From positions 3,100,001-3,164,000 of the forward strand of contig CM022369.1 of the NCBI GenBank assembly GCA_011800155.1: a DNA stretch of 64,000 bases, in the 5' to 3' direction. Within the stretch, counting starts at the first letter, position 1. Every line of letters begins with the position of its first letter. This document shows, one piece after another, positions 36,506-45,743 of this stretch. The DNA is from Flammulina velutipes (lineage: Eukaryota > Basidiomycota > Agaricomycetes > Agaricales > Physalacriaceae). The notes below the pieces were generated by a model. The model saw only the letters and a program-made list of their open reading frames with translations. It made no database searches and had not been told where the DNA came from. The position numbers and the translations under genes were made by a program.

Positions 36506-38509
36506 TTACTTTGCATGACTAACATCGAGCCCATGGACATGTTGCCGAGCTGGCGACGTTACTTCCCATTTCAACACCAAATTAACCTTTGTCTGAGCCG
36601 GGACAGCACAGAGCCAGTTTATCTTGCCGTCTCTCCCCGGTTCAGCATCCTCGTCTGGGTTTACTTCCCATTGTGCCACAACCCCAGCCGCTACCTTGAC
36701 AGGCGCGTTCCCGCTCGAAGACGTGTTCTTCAGCTTGTTCACTGTACCGCCTGACACGGCAGACAAGCTAGGTGTGTCCAACTTGACGACAATGTCGGTG
36801 TCTTCAGAAACAGGAATCTGGTCGAGGATCTTGACGTTGTCAACGGCGATGGTCTTCGTGTTGTGCACGGTGATGCGCTGGGTGAAAACGGTCGTAGCTG
36901 TCTTGTTGTAGAAACCGGACTGCGATAAAGCCTTTATGCGGGGGTGGTAGGTTATCCTAATGGATGGGTCCAAACTACGAAAAGTCAGATCCTGGTCTGC
37001 TGTTGCTTCTCATGTTCGACGCACCCTAGCGAATAATCGAACTTTTCCTGCGGGTTAACAGCGGGCATGTTAGCCTTGGCGATGAAGCTGCCATCCACGA
37101 AGACGCTAGCCTGGCCAGTCAGTAAAGTGTACTCCGATGTATTCATCACCTGCGCCTACATACAGCATCGTGAGTGAAAAGTAATCGATACTTGTCAATC
37201 TGACTAACCTTAAGATGAACTTTGGTATCTTTCCTCGGTACGGCAACCCACGACAGCTCAGCTTGGAGCTCAAGATTGGCAATCGTGAACGTATGGGGGT
37301 CACCGTCGCACGGGACAGATACTAGACCGGGAACGCTGAACGTCGCGTTGATAGTGCCCTGTGAAGTGACACTGGCTTCACGGTGATCCATCTCTGGGGA
37401 CGAATCCTCTACGGTTGGGTCATAGTGAGAGCCTAGCATCGCCGACATCATTGGAGCCGCCGACCCACGGCCCCCGTAAGCGAGGGAGTACCTTCGCTGA
37501 GGGCGATGCTTGGTGATAATCCACGGGTCTAGAGAAGGGATTTCTACACCGTACGAAGGTGAAGCAGTTTCGAGAGTCAAAGGAACGTCGTTCCAGGCCT
37601 ATGGTACCGTTGTGAGAATCTTTCTCAAGAGGAAACAGCTGCACATACCTCGCCAGTATTCTGGTGAACGATAGCCTTGTAAATAATAGTCATTGGTGTG
37701 CCAGCTTGCTTTTCTTTCAATTTGGCACCCGGGGAGACTCGTACATCGTATGCCGCATCCCAGCTCGCAGAGGTCACGACTAGAGGGACGATTTGTGTTC
37801 AACGAAAAGGTCGCGAAGATGATATGAGGCTCACCATAAATGAGAACGAGTTCAACCGATCCTGCTACATCGGCAAAGACGCCCACAATGACCTTCGTTC
37901 TGGTCATAACGTCGCCCTGCGCAGCATTCACCACGATGATTCTGTGATTCTCCTCTTGAATCTTCTTTGCAAGCTGCGCTTGCTCTTTCTTCAGCGCCAT
38001 GACCCGATCGTCCAGCCTCTCTCCTACAGCCTCATAATTGTCGATTTGTTCGCCTAGAAGACTGGCATTGACACTGCTGGCGGTGAAGGACTTTAAATAA
38101 GAGTCGAGGGAGGATATGGCATTCTGGGCGCGTGTAAGAGAGTGCGATACACGTTCCGCTTCATCCTGCAGAGTCTGAAGGGTTTCCGAAGTTGACGACA
38201 CATGTTCAATGGGAACCAAAGTAACGGTGACATCGTGTATGGTCGCAGATCCTTTTCCTTCCACACTAAACCGCGAAGTGAGTATAAGTAGAGAAAGAAT
38301 CGGAGTGGTACAGACCGTACAGAATCCTTTTGGAGGCGAGGCAGGCTAGGCAGGCCGTATATGTTGACTTGATTCAGCCCAGCAGCGACGTCGAACGTAT
38401 ACGAACGTGTAATCTCTGCCTGATTAGAATACAGGCTAACGTGTTGGATTTTTCCATCGACGGCCGACTTGAGATCGACGACTTGAGATTTTGGGTTCTC
38501 GTTAGCCAT
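36506..38509 (-). CDS. DUF4139/DUF4140 (mucoidy-inhibitor A-like) domain protein
   Basis: Starts at ATG 38509 (MANENPKSQVVDLKSAVDG). The N-terminal block KIQHVSLYSNQAEITRSYTFDVAAGLNQVNIYGLP matches the N-terminal DUF4140 domain. A coiled coil (about residues 90-180) follows, then the beta-rich DUF4139 region. That region includes ASWDAAYDVRVSPGAK, YKAIVHQNTGEAWNDVPLTLETASPS, and near the end KINWLCAVPAQTKVNLVLKWEV. These are family-typical blocks. Introns of about 50 bp lie near 38270-38315, 37778-37832, 37600-37650, 37145-37210 and 36975-37025. Stop is at 36506. The biochemical function of the eukaryotic members is not established. Confidence 0.85.
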
Positions 38510-38734
38510 GGTTAGAGGGAAGAGAGACGTCTCCGCGTTACATTCCTATACAGCCACCTACAAGCCACCTGTCGATTGCTATCAAGGTGAAACATTTTCA
38601 AATGTCAACAGAGGAGTCATTTGATGGTGATAGAAGGAAAGACCGTGATGCCGCCGGAAGCGGATGGTGGCGCCACATACATAACATTACACGTCGTTCT
38701 CTATTCTACATTCGAACAAAGTTCAAAAAATTAA

Positions 38735-39953
38735 TCAGAATAAACGTCCAATACCACCGCAAACAGGACAACTATCTTCCAAAAACAAGAGCGAAATTGT
38801 GCCACGTCCGTCACATCTCCAACAAAGCCTCCCGCCAATCCTGGGATCACCAGCACTCAACACCCTTGTGTTTCCCGGAACACCATACGGCGAGTTAAAG
38901 GGCCGAATCATAGCGTTCCCATTCTGGATTTGATGGTGCTGAGGCGGTCGTTGAGGAAGTGGTACAGGCTGTATGATAGGCAGAGGACGCTGCAGTGACG
39001 CCCTACCAGGCGCGTCCCGATCGAAGGAGCTGTACGCCAACGCCCCAGTGAACGGCTTTCCGTACTTTTTCCAGCATTTCCGACATGGATGCAGGGGATC
39101 ATTATGTTTGTACCCGACATTCTTGCCTAGGCATTGTGTTAGAGACACGACGGAAAGGATATCACTGTGACTTACATTTACGACACTCGTATCCCGCAGG
39201 GAACACGAGCAGCATGCCATCGTGAAGCAGTGGATGTCCGCCAGTCGCTCGAGTGGTTGGGCGCCCATCATTGGGCTGCTGCGGAGCGGACTGACTGTTA
39301 GCCGTGGGCGCATGACTAGCTTGAGGCGGAGGTGGACCAGACGGTGGTGCATGTCCGCTCTGAGGCGGGCGTGCGGGAAGTGGGGGAGGTTGACCAGTAT
39401 TCGGAGAGCCTACAGGCGTGTGGTAGCCTGTGTGGTTCTGTTGAACCTGCTGTCCCGGATACGCAGACCAGCTGGACTGGCCAGTAGCCTGGGCGTTCAA
39501 TCTTTCGCTGACGTTGTTGAGTTGAGTGGCGAGGTGTCCAGTTATCTGCTGGAGGAGACTAGGAGTCTGGCTGCCATAGTGTGTTTGTGCACCTGACCAC
39601 CCGGTGGTTTGGGGCCGAATCATCTGAGGCTGTGGCTGCCATGCCTGCGGTTGAGGTCGTGGAGGCGGCGGTTGGAATGGTCTGGCAGGCCCATATTCAA
39701 CGGTAGTCTCGCCTTGGTAGACGTTGGGACCAGGGCTATAAGCGGGTGGTAGTTCATCGGTGAGACCAGTTGGATCGGGTGGGATAACATGCGTAGCGGG
39801 AGTGCTGCTGCTTGAACTTGCTGCAGAAGGCGGAGGCTGCTCTATCGCGGCTGCATGTTTGCTATCTTCAGGACTAGGCTGCAGTGACGAGGACGACGCT
39901 GCAGGTTGAGGACTGCTAGTAGAGGGATCGCGAAAGGGATTGTGAGAGGACAT
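38735..39953 (-). CDS. HUA1: HUA1-type zinc-ribbon protein with WW-binding PPxY motif
   Basis: ATG 39953 (MSSHNPFRDPSTSS). The first 230 residues are Pro/Gln/Ser-rich and include LPPAYSPG, a PPxY motif of the type bound by WW domains such as those of the ubiquitin ligase Rsp5. One intron (about 39125-39175) splits the first CRKC. The C-terminal part has YECRKCKNVGYKHNDPLHPCRKCWKKYGKPFTGAL, a Hua1-specific pattern. It ends with CWRCDGRGTISLLFLEDSCPVCGGIGR, which contains DnaJ-like CxxC-x-G pairs. Yeast Hua1 is a cytoplasmic zinc-binding protein linked to actin and endocytosis. The PPxY and zinc ribbons support a similar role here by inference. Confidence 0.82.
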
Positions 39954-40695
39954 GCCAGAAAAGCATAAGCATTACTTGGCGCAGCACTTGCAGTGCGTCA
40001 TATTGGCCATGCCGCCATCGGCTTGCCACTAATGCTGCGTATTCTTGCTAGCGAGGACCGCCGTGCGTTGTTGGTGAGTATCGGAGAAGCTGCCACGGAG
40101 AAGATGCTGGTTCACTGTACGAAGGAAAGGAGCAAGGGTTGGTGATGAATTTTGCAGATCGGCAAAAGCCGACGATCTTTCAATTAATTCCCACCCAAGA
40201 TTGGAATGGTTATGGTAGCACTTGCTAAACGATCCATGATGGCGTAGGCTGAGTACCAGCGGAAGCTGTCCCCATAAATACAACCCTATGGCCATTCTGT
40301 TGAGCTATGATCCTCAGGGTTAGTGGAGATACAATGATGTGGCGCAAGATGAGCTCACTGGCCAAATATGCCAAGGACTGAGTGATCTTAAAGTCACAAC
40401 TTATACTTCGGTTGTCAAAGGACCTCCAAATTGGGTAGCATATCGCCTGAACAGCTCTATACAGATCATTAGAATAAGAGAAGCTCGAAAGGATGACAAC
40501 GTAGGACAACGTTAGATTATCACCGTCAGTTCTATGATGATGATGATTGGGATGATCGATGGGAACGCGGAGACGCGCCGCAGGCGACTGTACCGCGCTT
40601 ATCAAGTTCGTACCTTTGCTTACATTTGTAGTCAGCTTTTTACTAACAAAAGTAACAGGAATTGCGTGTTCCCATCCATTTCACCTCCACGACTG
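39954..40695. other. Divergent upstream region, right part duplicated with the GST gene
   Basis: Separates the HUA1-like gene from the first GST gene. From about 40307 on, the sequence is repeated in diverged form upstream of the second GST (from about 41674). Shared blocks include GATGACAACG, GTTAGATTA, CTTCGGTTGTCAAAGGA and CTCGTACCTTTGCTTACA. The regulatory region was therefore duplicated together with the gene. Confidence 0.7.
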
Positions 40696-40702
40696 TATAA
40701 AG
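40696..40702 (+). promoter_or_regulatory. TATA box of first GST gene
   Basis: TATAAAG is 51 bp before the ATG at 40747. An equivalent TATAAAA lies upstream of the second copy. Confidence 0.55.
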
Positions 40703-40746
40703 CCTTGCTGATCTCCCTATCTTTAATCCCAATCACTAGCACCACC

Positions 40747-41672
40747 ATGACTGAACAAATCACCTTATACACCGCCAAGGTGCGTATATCTGTTGTACTC
40801 CAAGTACTGTACTAACAAAACACGCTACAGGCTTGCCCGTACGCCCACAGGGTACATTTTACTTCCATCGTCTTTTCTTTCTAAATCTCTAAATTGTCCC
40901 CGACATAGACTGAGATCGCCCTAGCCGAAGTCGGCGCCCCATTCACACGTTTCGAGATCGACCTCTCGAACAAGCCTGCATGGTACGCACCCAAAGTCAA
41001 CCCGGCTAGCAAGGTACGTGTGGCGCATCATGATGCATCAAATCCTTATGGGCGCTTGTAGGTCCCTGCCATCGCGTACGGTGGCCCGGTCGTTCCGGCC
41101 GACCAGCCCTCCCCGGAATCGACTAAACTCGCAGAGTCCCTCGTCATCCTCGAGCTCATCGCAGAGCTCTTCCCAGACAAATCAACGCTCCTCCCCAAGG
41201 ACCCCATCACCCGCGCCAAAGCGAGGTTCTTCATCGAGACCTTCAGCAGCAAGTTCGGGCCTGCGTATATGGCGTTCCTTCATAAAGGGGAGGAAGGCTC
41301 GGAGGAGAAGCTGTGGGAAGCGATCGAGGCTATTCAGGCCTTGAAGTTACAGGAGGGGAAGACGTATGCCGTTAGCGATGAGTTCACCTTTGCTGACGCT
41401 GCGGTGCTGCCCTTCCTCGCTCGGCTGGAGGTTGTCTTGAGCAACGAGGTTGGAGCTTTCGAGCTTGGGAAAGGAAAGAAATTCCTCGAGACATTGAAGA
41501 CGGACGCGAAGTACAAGCCTTTCTATGACTACTTCTCACTCTTGAAAGAGAGGGACAGTTTCAAGAAGACGTTCTGGCCGGTGAGTAATTACTGTTCATT
41601 CGTCATAATCATCTGAGCGGCATATAGGATGTTATAATCGCGCTGTATTCGGCCTTGTTCGCCAGGAAATAG
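40747..41672 (+). CDS. Glutathione S-transferase, omega-like, copy 1
   Basis: A GST with the N-terminal thioredoxin fold and C-terminal helical domain. The first exon is 33 nt (MTEQITLYTAK). Exon 2 is only 21 nt (40831-40851) and encodes ACPYAHR with the Cys active-site motif CPYA that marks the omega class. Exon 3 gives TEIALAEVGAPFTRFEIDL. Later the substrate/GSH-binding VPAIAYGGP and the ESLVILELIAELFP helix are seen. The last intron (about 41582-41629) joins to DVIIALYSALFARK, stop TAG 41670-41672. Known omega GSTs act in thiol transfer and glutathione-conjugate reduction. The substrate here is unknown. Confidence 0.88.
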
Positions 41673-42023
41673 AATATGATCGTCAGGGCGGAGATGCAAG
41701 AATGTAGCGCAAGATGAGATCACTGGGTACATATGCCAAGAACTGGATCTCATGTAGATAGCGCAACTCATACTTCGGTTGTCAAAGGACTCACCCCAGC
41801 AAATACATATATGTCATTAGAATAAGAGAAGCACGAAAGGATGACAACGTTAGATTAACACTGTCAATTCTATGTGTCTGATAATTTAGATGATTGGTGG
41901 GAACACGGGGACGTGCTGCCCGCAACCGTACCACGCTTATCAACGCTCGTACCTTTGCTTACAGATATAGTCAGCAGAAGTAACAAGAATTGCGTGTTCC
42001 AATCCAGTCCAGCGGGTCTACTG

Positions 42024-42030
42024 TATAAAA
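42024..42030 (+). promoter_or_regulatory. TATA box of second GST gene
   Basis: TATAAAA is 55 bp before the ATG at 42079, in the same relative position as in the first copy. Confidence 0.55.
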
Positions 42031-42078
42031 TCTGGCTGAACTTTCAATATTGTATCCCAACCACCAGAAAGTACTACC

Positions 42079-43032
42079 ATGACTGAACAGATCACCCTAT
42101 ACACCGCCAAGGTGCGTCCATCTGTCACCCGCACTAGGGCTACCGACACACTATACATAGGCTTGCCCATATGCCCAGAGGGTACATTCTACATTCTACC
42201 GTCTTTCCAAATTCCTAAATCGCACGCACGCAGAACGAGATTGCTCTAGCCGAAGTTGGCGTTCCATTTACGCGTTTCGAAATCGACCTCACCAACAAAC
42301 CAGAATGGTACGCATCAAAAGTCAATCGGGCTAGCAAGGTACGTGTGGCGCATCATAGACTATGATGCATTGGATTTAGATTAGATTAAACATTTATGGG
42401 CGCTTATAGGTCCCTGCGCTGACCTACGGTGGCCCGCTCGTTCCGGCCGATCAGCCCTCCCCAGACTCCATCAAAATCGCAGAGTCCCTCGTCATCCTCG
42501 AACTTATCGCAGAGCTCTTCCCAGACAAATCCACCCTCCTTCCCAAAGACCCCATCACCCGCGCCAAAGCCCGATTCTTCATCGAGACCTTCAGCAGCAA
42601 GTTCGGACCTGCATATACGGCGTTCCTCCATAAAGAGGAGGAAGGCTCTGCCAGTGAGGAGAAGTTGTGGGAAGCGATCGAGGCTATTCAGGCCTTGAAG
42701 CTGCAGGAGGGGAAGACGTATGCCGTTAGCGATGAGTTCACCTTTGCTGACGCTGCGGTGCTTCCCCTCTTCGCTCGGTTGGAGCTCGTCTTGAGTAACG
42801 AGGTTGGGGCTGTCGAGCATGAGAAAGGAAAGAAATTCATCGAAACGTTGAAGACGGACGCGAAGTACAAGCCTTTCTGGGACTACTTCTCACTCCTGAA
42901 AGAGAGGGAAAGTTTCAAAAAGACGTTCTGGCCGGTGAGTAACCTACTGTTTGTTCGCCATATTTCCTAAGCGGCCTGTAGGATGATATAATTGCCTTGT
43001 ATATAGCATTGTTCGCCAGGAAACAGAAATAG
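42079..43032 (+). CDS. Glutathione S-transferase, omega-like, copy 2
   Basis: Tandem paralogue of the GST at 40747-41672 with the same exon plan, including the 21-nt exon (42161-42181). That exon here encodes ACPYAQR, so His after the catalytic motif is Gln. The otherwise conserved NPASKVPA reads NRASKVPA, next to the glutathione site. The body is nearly the same up to TFWP, then the final exon reads DDIIALYIALFARKQK, three residues longer than expected from copy 1. The changes near the active site suggest drift in substrate preference. Both copies remain open. Confidence 0.88.
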
Positions 43033-43211
43033 ACGTACCCCTGTCAGTGTATAATCATAGTGATATTGCGCCACACCACTCAATAACAAAAATGCCGAAT
43101 TCCTGAGTGCAGTAAGAATTAAGTATGTGTCTCCTACAGTATGATAATCAAGCTATTAATACATATGAGATAACGCGTACTGCTAATTACAACCGTTCGC
43201 AACACTCCCAA

Positions 43212-44279
43212 TTATTCCCGCCCATTGAAACCGCCTTGAACTTTCTTACTCGCCCTCAGTTTCTCCAGCTCCATTCTGATCTGTGCGTTCTTCGACCCAA
43301 CCTGTCCTTCCTCCAACGGAGGGACGTAGATCTTTCTCGTATTTCCCCGGGGAGGAATCGGACTGTCAGTGAGCGCCTTGGGTTCACCGGCAAACAAGGC
43401 GCGACGTTGAGCGTAAGATAGGGTTGGGGTAGATGTATTCGTGGTGTCGTTGGGGAGGGAGGAAGGCGAAATTTCGGATGTACGAGAGTTGGACTCTGGA
43501 ATGGGTTGGATAATAGTACTGGTGCGGATGGGGGAAGGCTCCGTAACCACGATGATGGTTTCGGCTGGAGTACTCTCTGTAGGTGGCGCGGGTGTCTCGA
43601 CGAGTTTGGCGCTAGGCTTCTCCTCGATGAAGAGTGCTTCCAGTCGAGCCGTGATAGGCTCTTCGACTTCGACATGGACCTCCGTACCCTTCTTGGAGGG
43701 AGTCTCTCGCGTAGGAGTCGAGAAGTCGACGATCGGCTGGGGACCACGGCGTATCATAGGCCCAGAAAGGGATATCTTCGCAGGACGGTGTTTCTGCCTC
43801 TTCGCCACGGACGCGGGCTTGACGGTTGCCTTGCGCACGACATTCTCCTTCGCCGGCGTACTAGTCGCCTTGGGACTGGTTTTAGCGGGGGGTAGAACAA
43901 GTTTCTTAGGCGTCTTGCTGAGGCTGGAGGTAGAGGTGGAAGAGCTGGTGCTGGTGCTGTTACTGGTGCGGACGGCAGTGACCTTGAATAGTGGCTTCTG
44001 GGGTTTGATTGGTGGCTTTAGGGTGGATTCTTTCTTGGGGACGATAGTCTTTGTTGATGTGGGGGTAGGAGTGGGCGCGCTGCGGGAAGGGATAGGGTTT
44101 GTGCCGTGATACTTCTCGACTAGCGATAGAGATTTGAACGGCGATGGCGTTGGTGGTTTCTTGGGCGAACGGCGTGGTATACGGTTGGAGATTTGGTATA
44201 TGCCAGGCGAGCGAGGTATACGGGTTGATTTCGCCTTAGACGAGGGAACAGAACTGCTGGCGAGGGTTGTTGGGTTCAT
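43212..44279 (-). CDS. Basic Ser/Thr/Pro-rich protein, unrecognised
   Basis: A single-exon frame of 355 residues, ATG 44279 (MNPTTLASSSVPSSKAKS), stop at 43212. It is rich in Lys, Ser, Pro and Thr, with repeated SPKK/TPKK/PKK patches (RRSPKKPPTPSP, SKTPKKL) of the kind found in microtubule-binding or DNA-minor-groove-binding proteins. The C-terminus is more ordered: LSYAQRRALFAGEPKAL and KNAQIRMELEKLRASKK, a short helix. Phosphorylation sites of the S/T-P type are abundant. No family is recognised. A chromosome- or cytoskeleton-associated role is only a guess. Confidence 0.65.
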   Translation of the reverse strand: MNPTTLASSSVPSSKAKSTRIPRSPGIYQISNRIPRRSPKKPPTPSPFKSLSLVEKYHGTNPIPSRSAPTPTPTSTKTIVPKKESTLKPPIKPQKPLFKVTAVRTSNSTSTSSSTSTSSLSKTPKKLVLPPAKTSPKATSTPAKENVVRKATVKPASVAKRQKHRPAKISLSGPMIRRGPQPIVDFSTPTRETPSKKGTEVHVEVEEPITARLEALFIEEKPSAKLVETPAPPTESTPAETIIVVTEPSPIRTSTIIQPIPESNSRTSEISPSSLPNDTTNTSTPTLSYAQRRALFAGEPKALTDSPIPPRGNTRKIYVPPLEEGQVGSKNAQIRMELEKLRASKKVQGGFNGRE

Positions 44280-44721
44280 GGTTCATTCTGCTGGGAAAAT
44301 TAATCGGCGTGCGCGCTATGGACTGGAAAGACTTGCGATAAGAATAAGAAAACAAGAGAGAGAAAAGGAGGGAAGAATTCGTTGAGAGAGTAAGGACAGG
44401 CTGTGAAACAAGGATGACGATGGTGGTTCGAGTTTGGAATTGATCACCCACATGCGCCCACAAGAAGCTTGGTCAGCATCTTCTCCAACGTAACAAGATT
44501 CAAGAGTTGATCTTCTCTGAGTCTAAGTATCATTGGATTTATTTATTATATCGTCAACTGGAATTTATCAACTTTTTCACAGGTTGATCTTAGCCTTTTT
44601 TGCCATTCAATGGACCTCAATTCTTCGACACAGCTCCCGGCAATACCGGCCCGCCGCAATTAATGATTTCAGCGGCTGCGAAGATGGTTCAGTCAGATCT
44701 CTTGCTTTGACCGTCTTGAGC

Positions 44722-45174
44722 ATGGATAGTGCGGAATTCCATGCAGCAGTGTACGAGACAGTTAGAAGGATACCCCAGGGGAGAGTAACCACGTATGGTA
44801 TGCCTGCATGTTCAAGCATTGTGGCGCTTTCATGACTCCTCGCCACTTGTCCAGGACACGTCGCAAAGCTAATTGGCATGCCCCGGAATTCGCGTCAGGT
44901 GGGACAAGGTACTAGCCTATTTTCTCCCCTGTAAATCGAGCTTGAACGGGTATCCATAGCCTTGAAATTCTTGTCCGCCGACCTGGACCCGCCTGTCCCA
45001 TGGCAGCGTGTCATCTCCTCATCTGGAGCCATATCATCGCGAGGTCCGGGTACAGACGGTGCACAACACCAGCGAGAAGCGCTAGAAGCAGAGGGGATTG
45101 AAGTCAGTGATGCAATGAGAGTGAGCTTGGGAACATATGGCTGGTTTCCTGAACAACTTGAGGAAGAGGCGTAA
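44722..45174 (+). CDS. atl1: Alkyltransferase-like DNA repair protein (Atl1 type, Trp in place of reactive Cys)
   Basis: A 114-residue protein from three exons (introns 44798-44854 and 44909-44959). It matches the C-terminal DNA-binding domain of O6-alkylguanine DNA alkyltransferase: FHAAVYETVRRIPQGRVTTYGHVAKLIGMPRNSRQVGQAL with the DNA-inserting Arg, then PWQRVISSSGAIS. In true alkyltransferases this reads PCHRV, with Cys as the methyl acceptor. Here the codon at 45001-45003 is TGG (Trp) and the next is Gln. That is the defining feature of ATL proteins, which bind O6-alkylguanine without repairing it and hand it to nucleotide excision repair. The length equals S. pombe Atl1. Confidence 0.9.
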
Positions 45175-45743
45175 TAAACGGCTAGTAGTAGTGGAGCAAC
45201 TTGAACTTTGTGAGCGTCTAGAGTTCGTATTCCAGGGCGCTCATTGGTCCGGCAAATACCGCCATGATCTGTCGATGCTTTGGACCATTTACTGTTTTAC
45301 CATGGAACCAAGATGAGGCTTTACTCAATACACGGCCACGAATGTCTACGAAACACTGTACTCGACGGTCGGAATGACTGTATCACCCTGGTCACCGTGC
45401 GGACACTGACGAGTACCACCAAAGTAACAATGAATATTACTCAGAGTATTGCTTGGCTGACAGTTCATCTGCTAGCTGGCCTCGTGTGCAAAGGCCAGAG
45501 CCTCCTGTCATTTCAATGTTCAGCGCTCAGCTGGCCTCAAGTACGGCCCAGGCTAACGTATGGGTTGGTATGGACTCTCCTATGATTGCTCCGATCCCAA
45601 CCGAAGAACGCCATTGCCTGCCTTGGATGGTTACTGCTGGGATCTGGGCTCGATCTTACACATCCCTGTCTTCTGGTTGGCCCCAGTATCACCCGCGAAA
45701 TGCTATTTAACTTGACAGCTTTCGCTTGTCCGAAATCACAACC
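45175..45743. other. Intergenic region upstream of the P450
   Basis: About 570 bp. A TATTTAA element near 45710 could be the P450 core promoter. No gene is evident. Confidence 0.35.

Larger units (their letters stand above)
41674..43032 (+). repeat. Tandem segmental duplicate of the GST unit
   Basis: The block at about 41674-43032 repeats the block at about 40307-41672. It includes upstream sequence, the TATA box, all exons and introns, and the C-terminal exon. The copies differ at many silent and intronic positions, so this is an old duplication rather than an assembly artefact. Confidence 0.8.

Noticed and set aside
43441..44109. Long + strand open frame rich in Val/Gly
   Set aside because: Antisense of the basic Ser/Pro-rich single-exon gene. 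It lacks start context and any domain.
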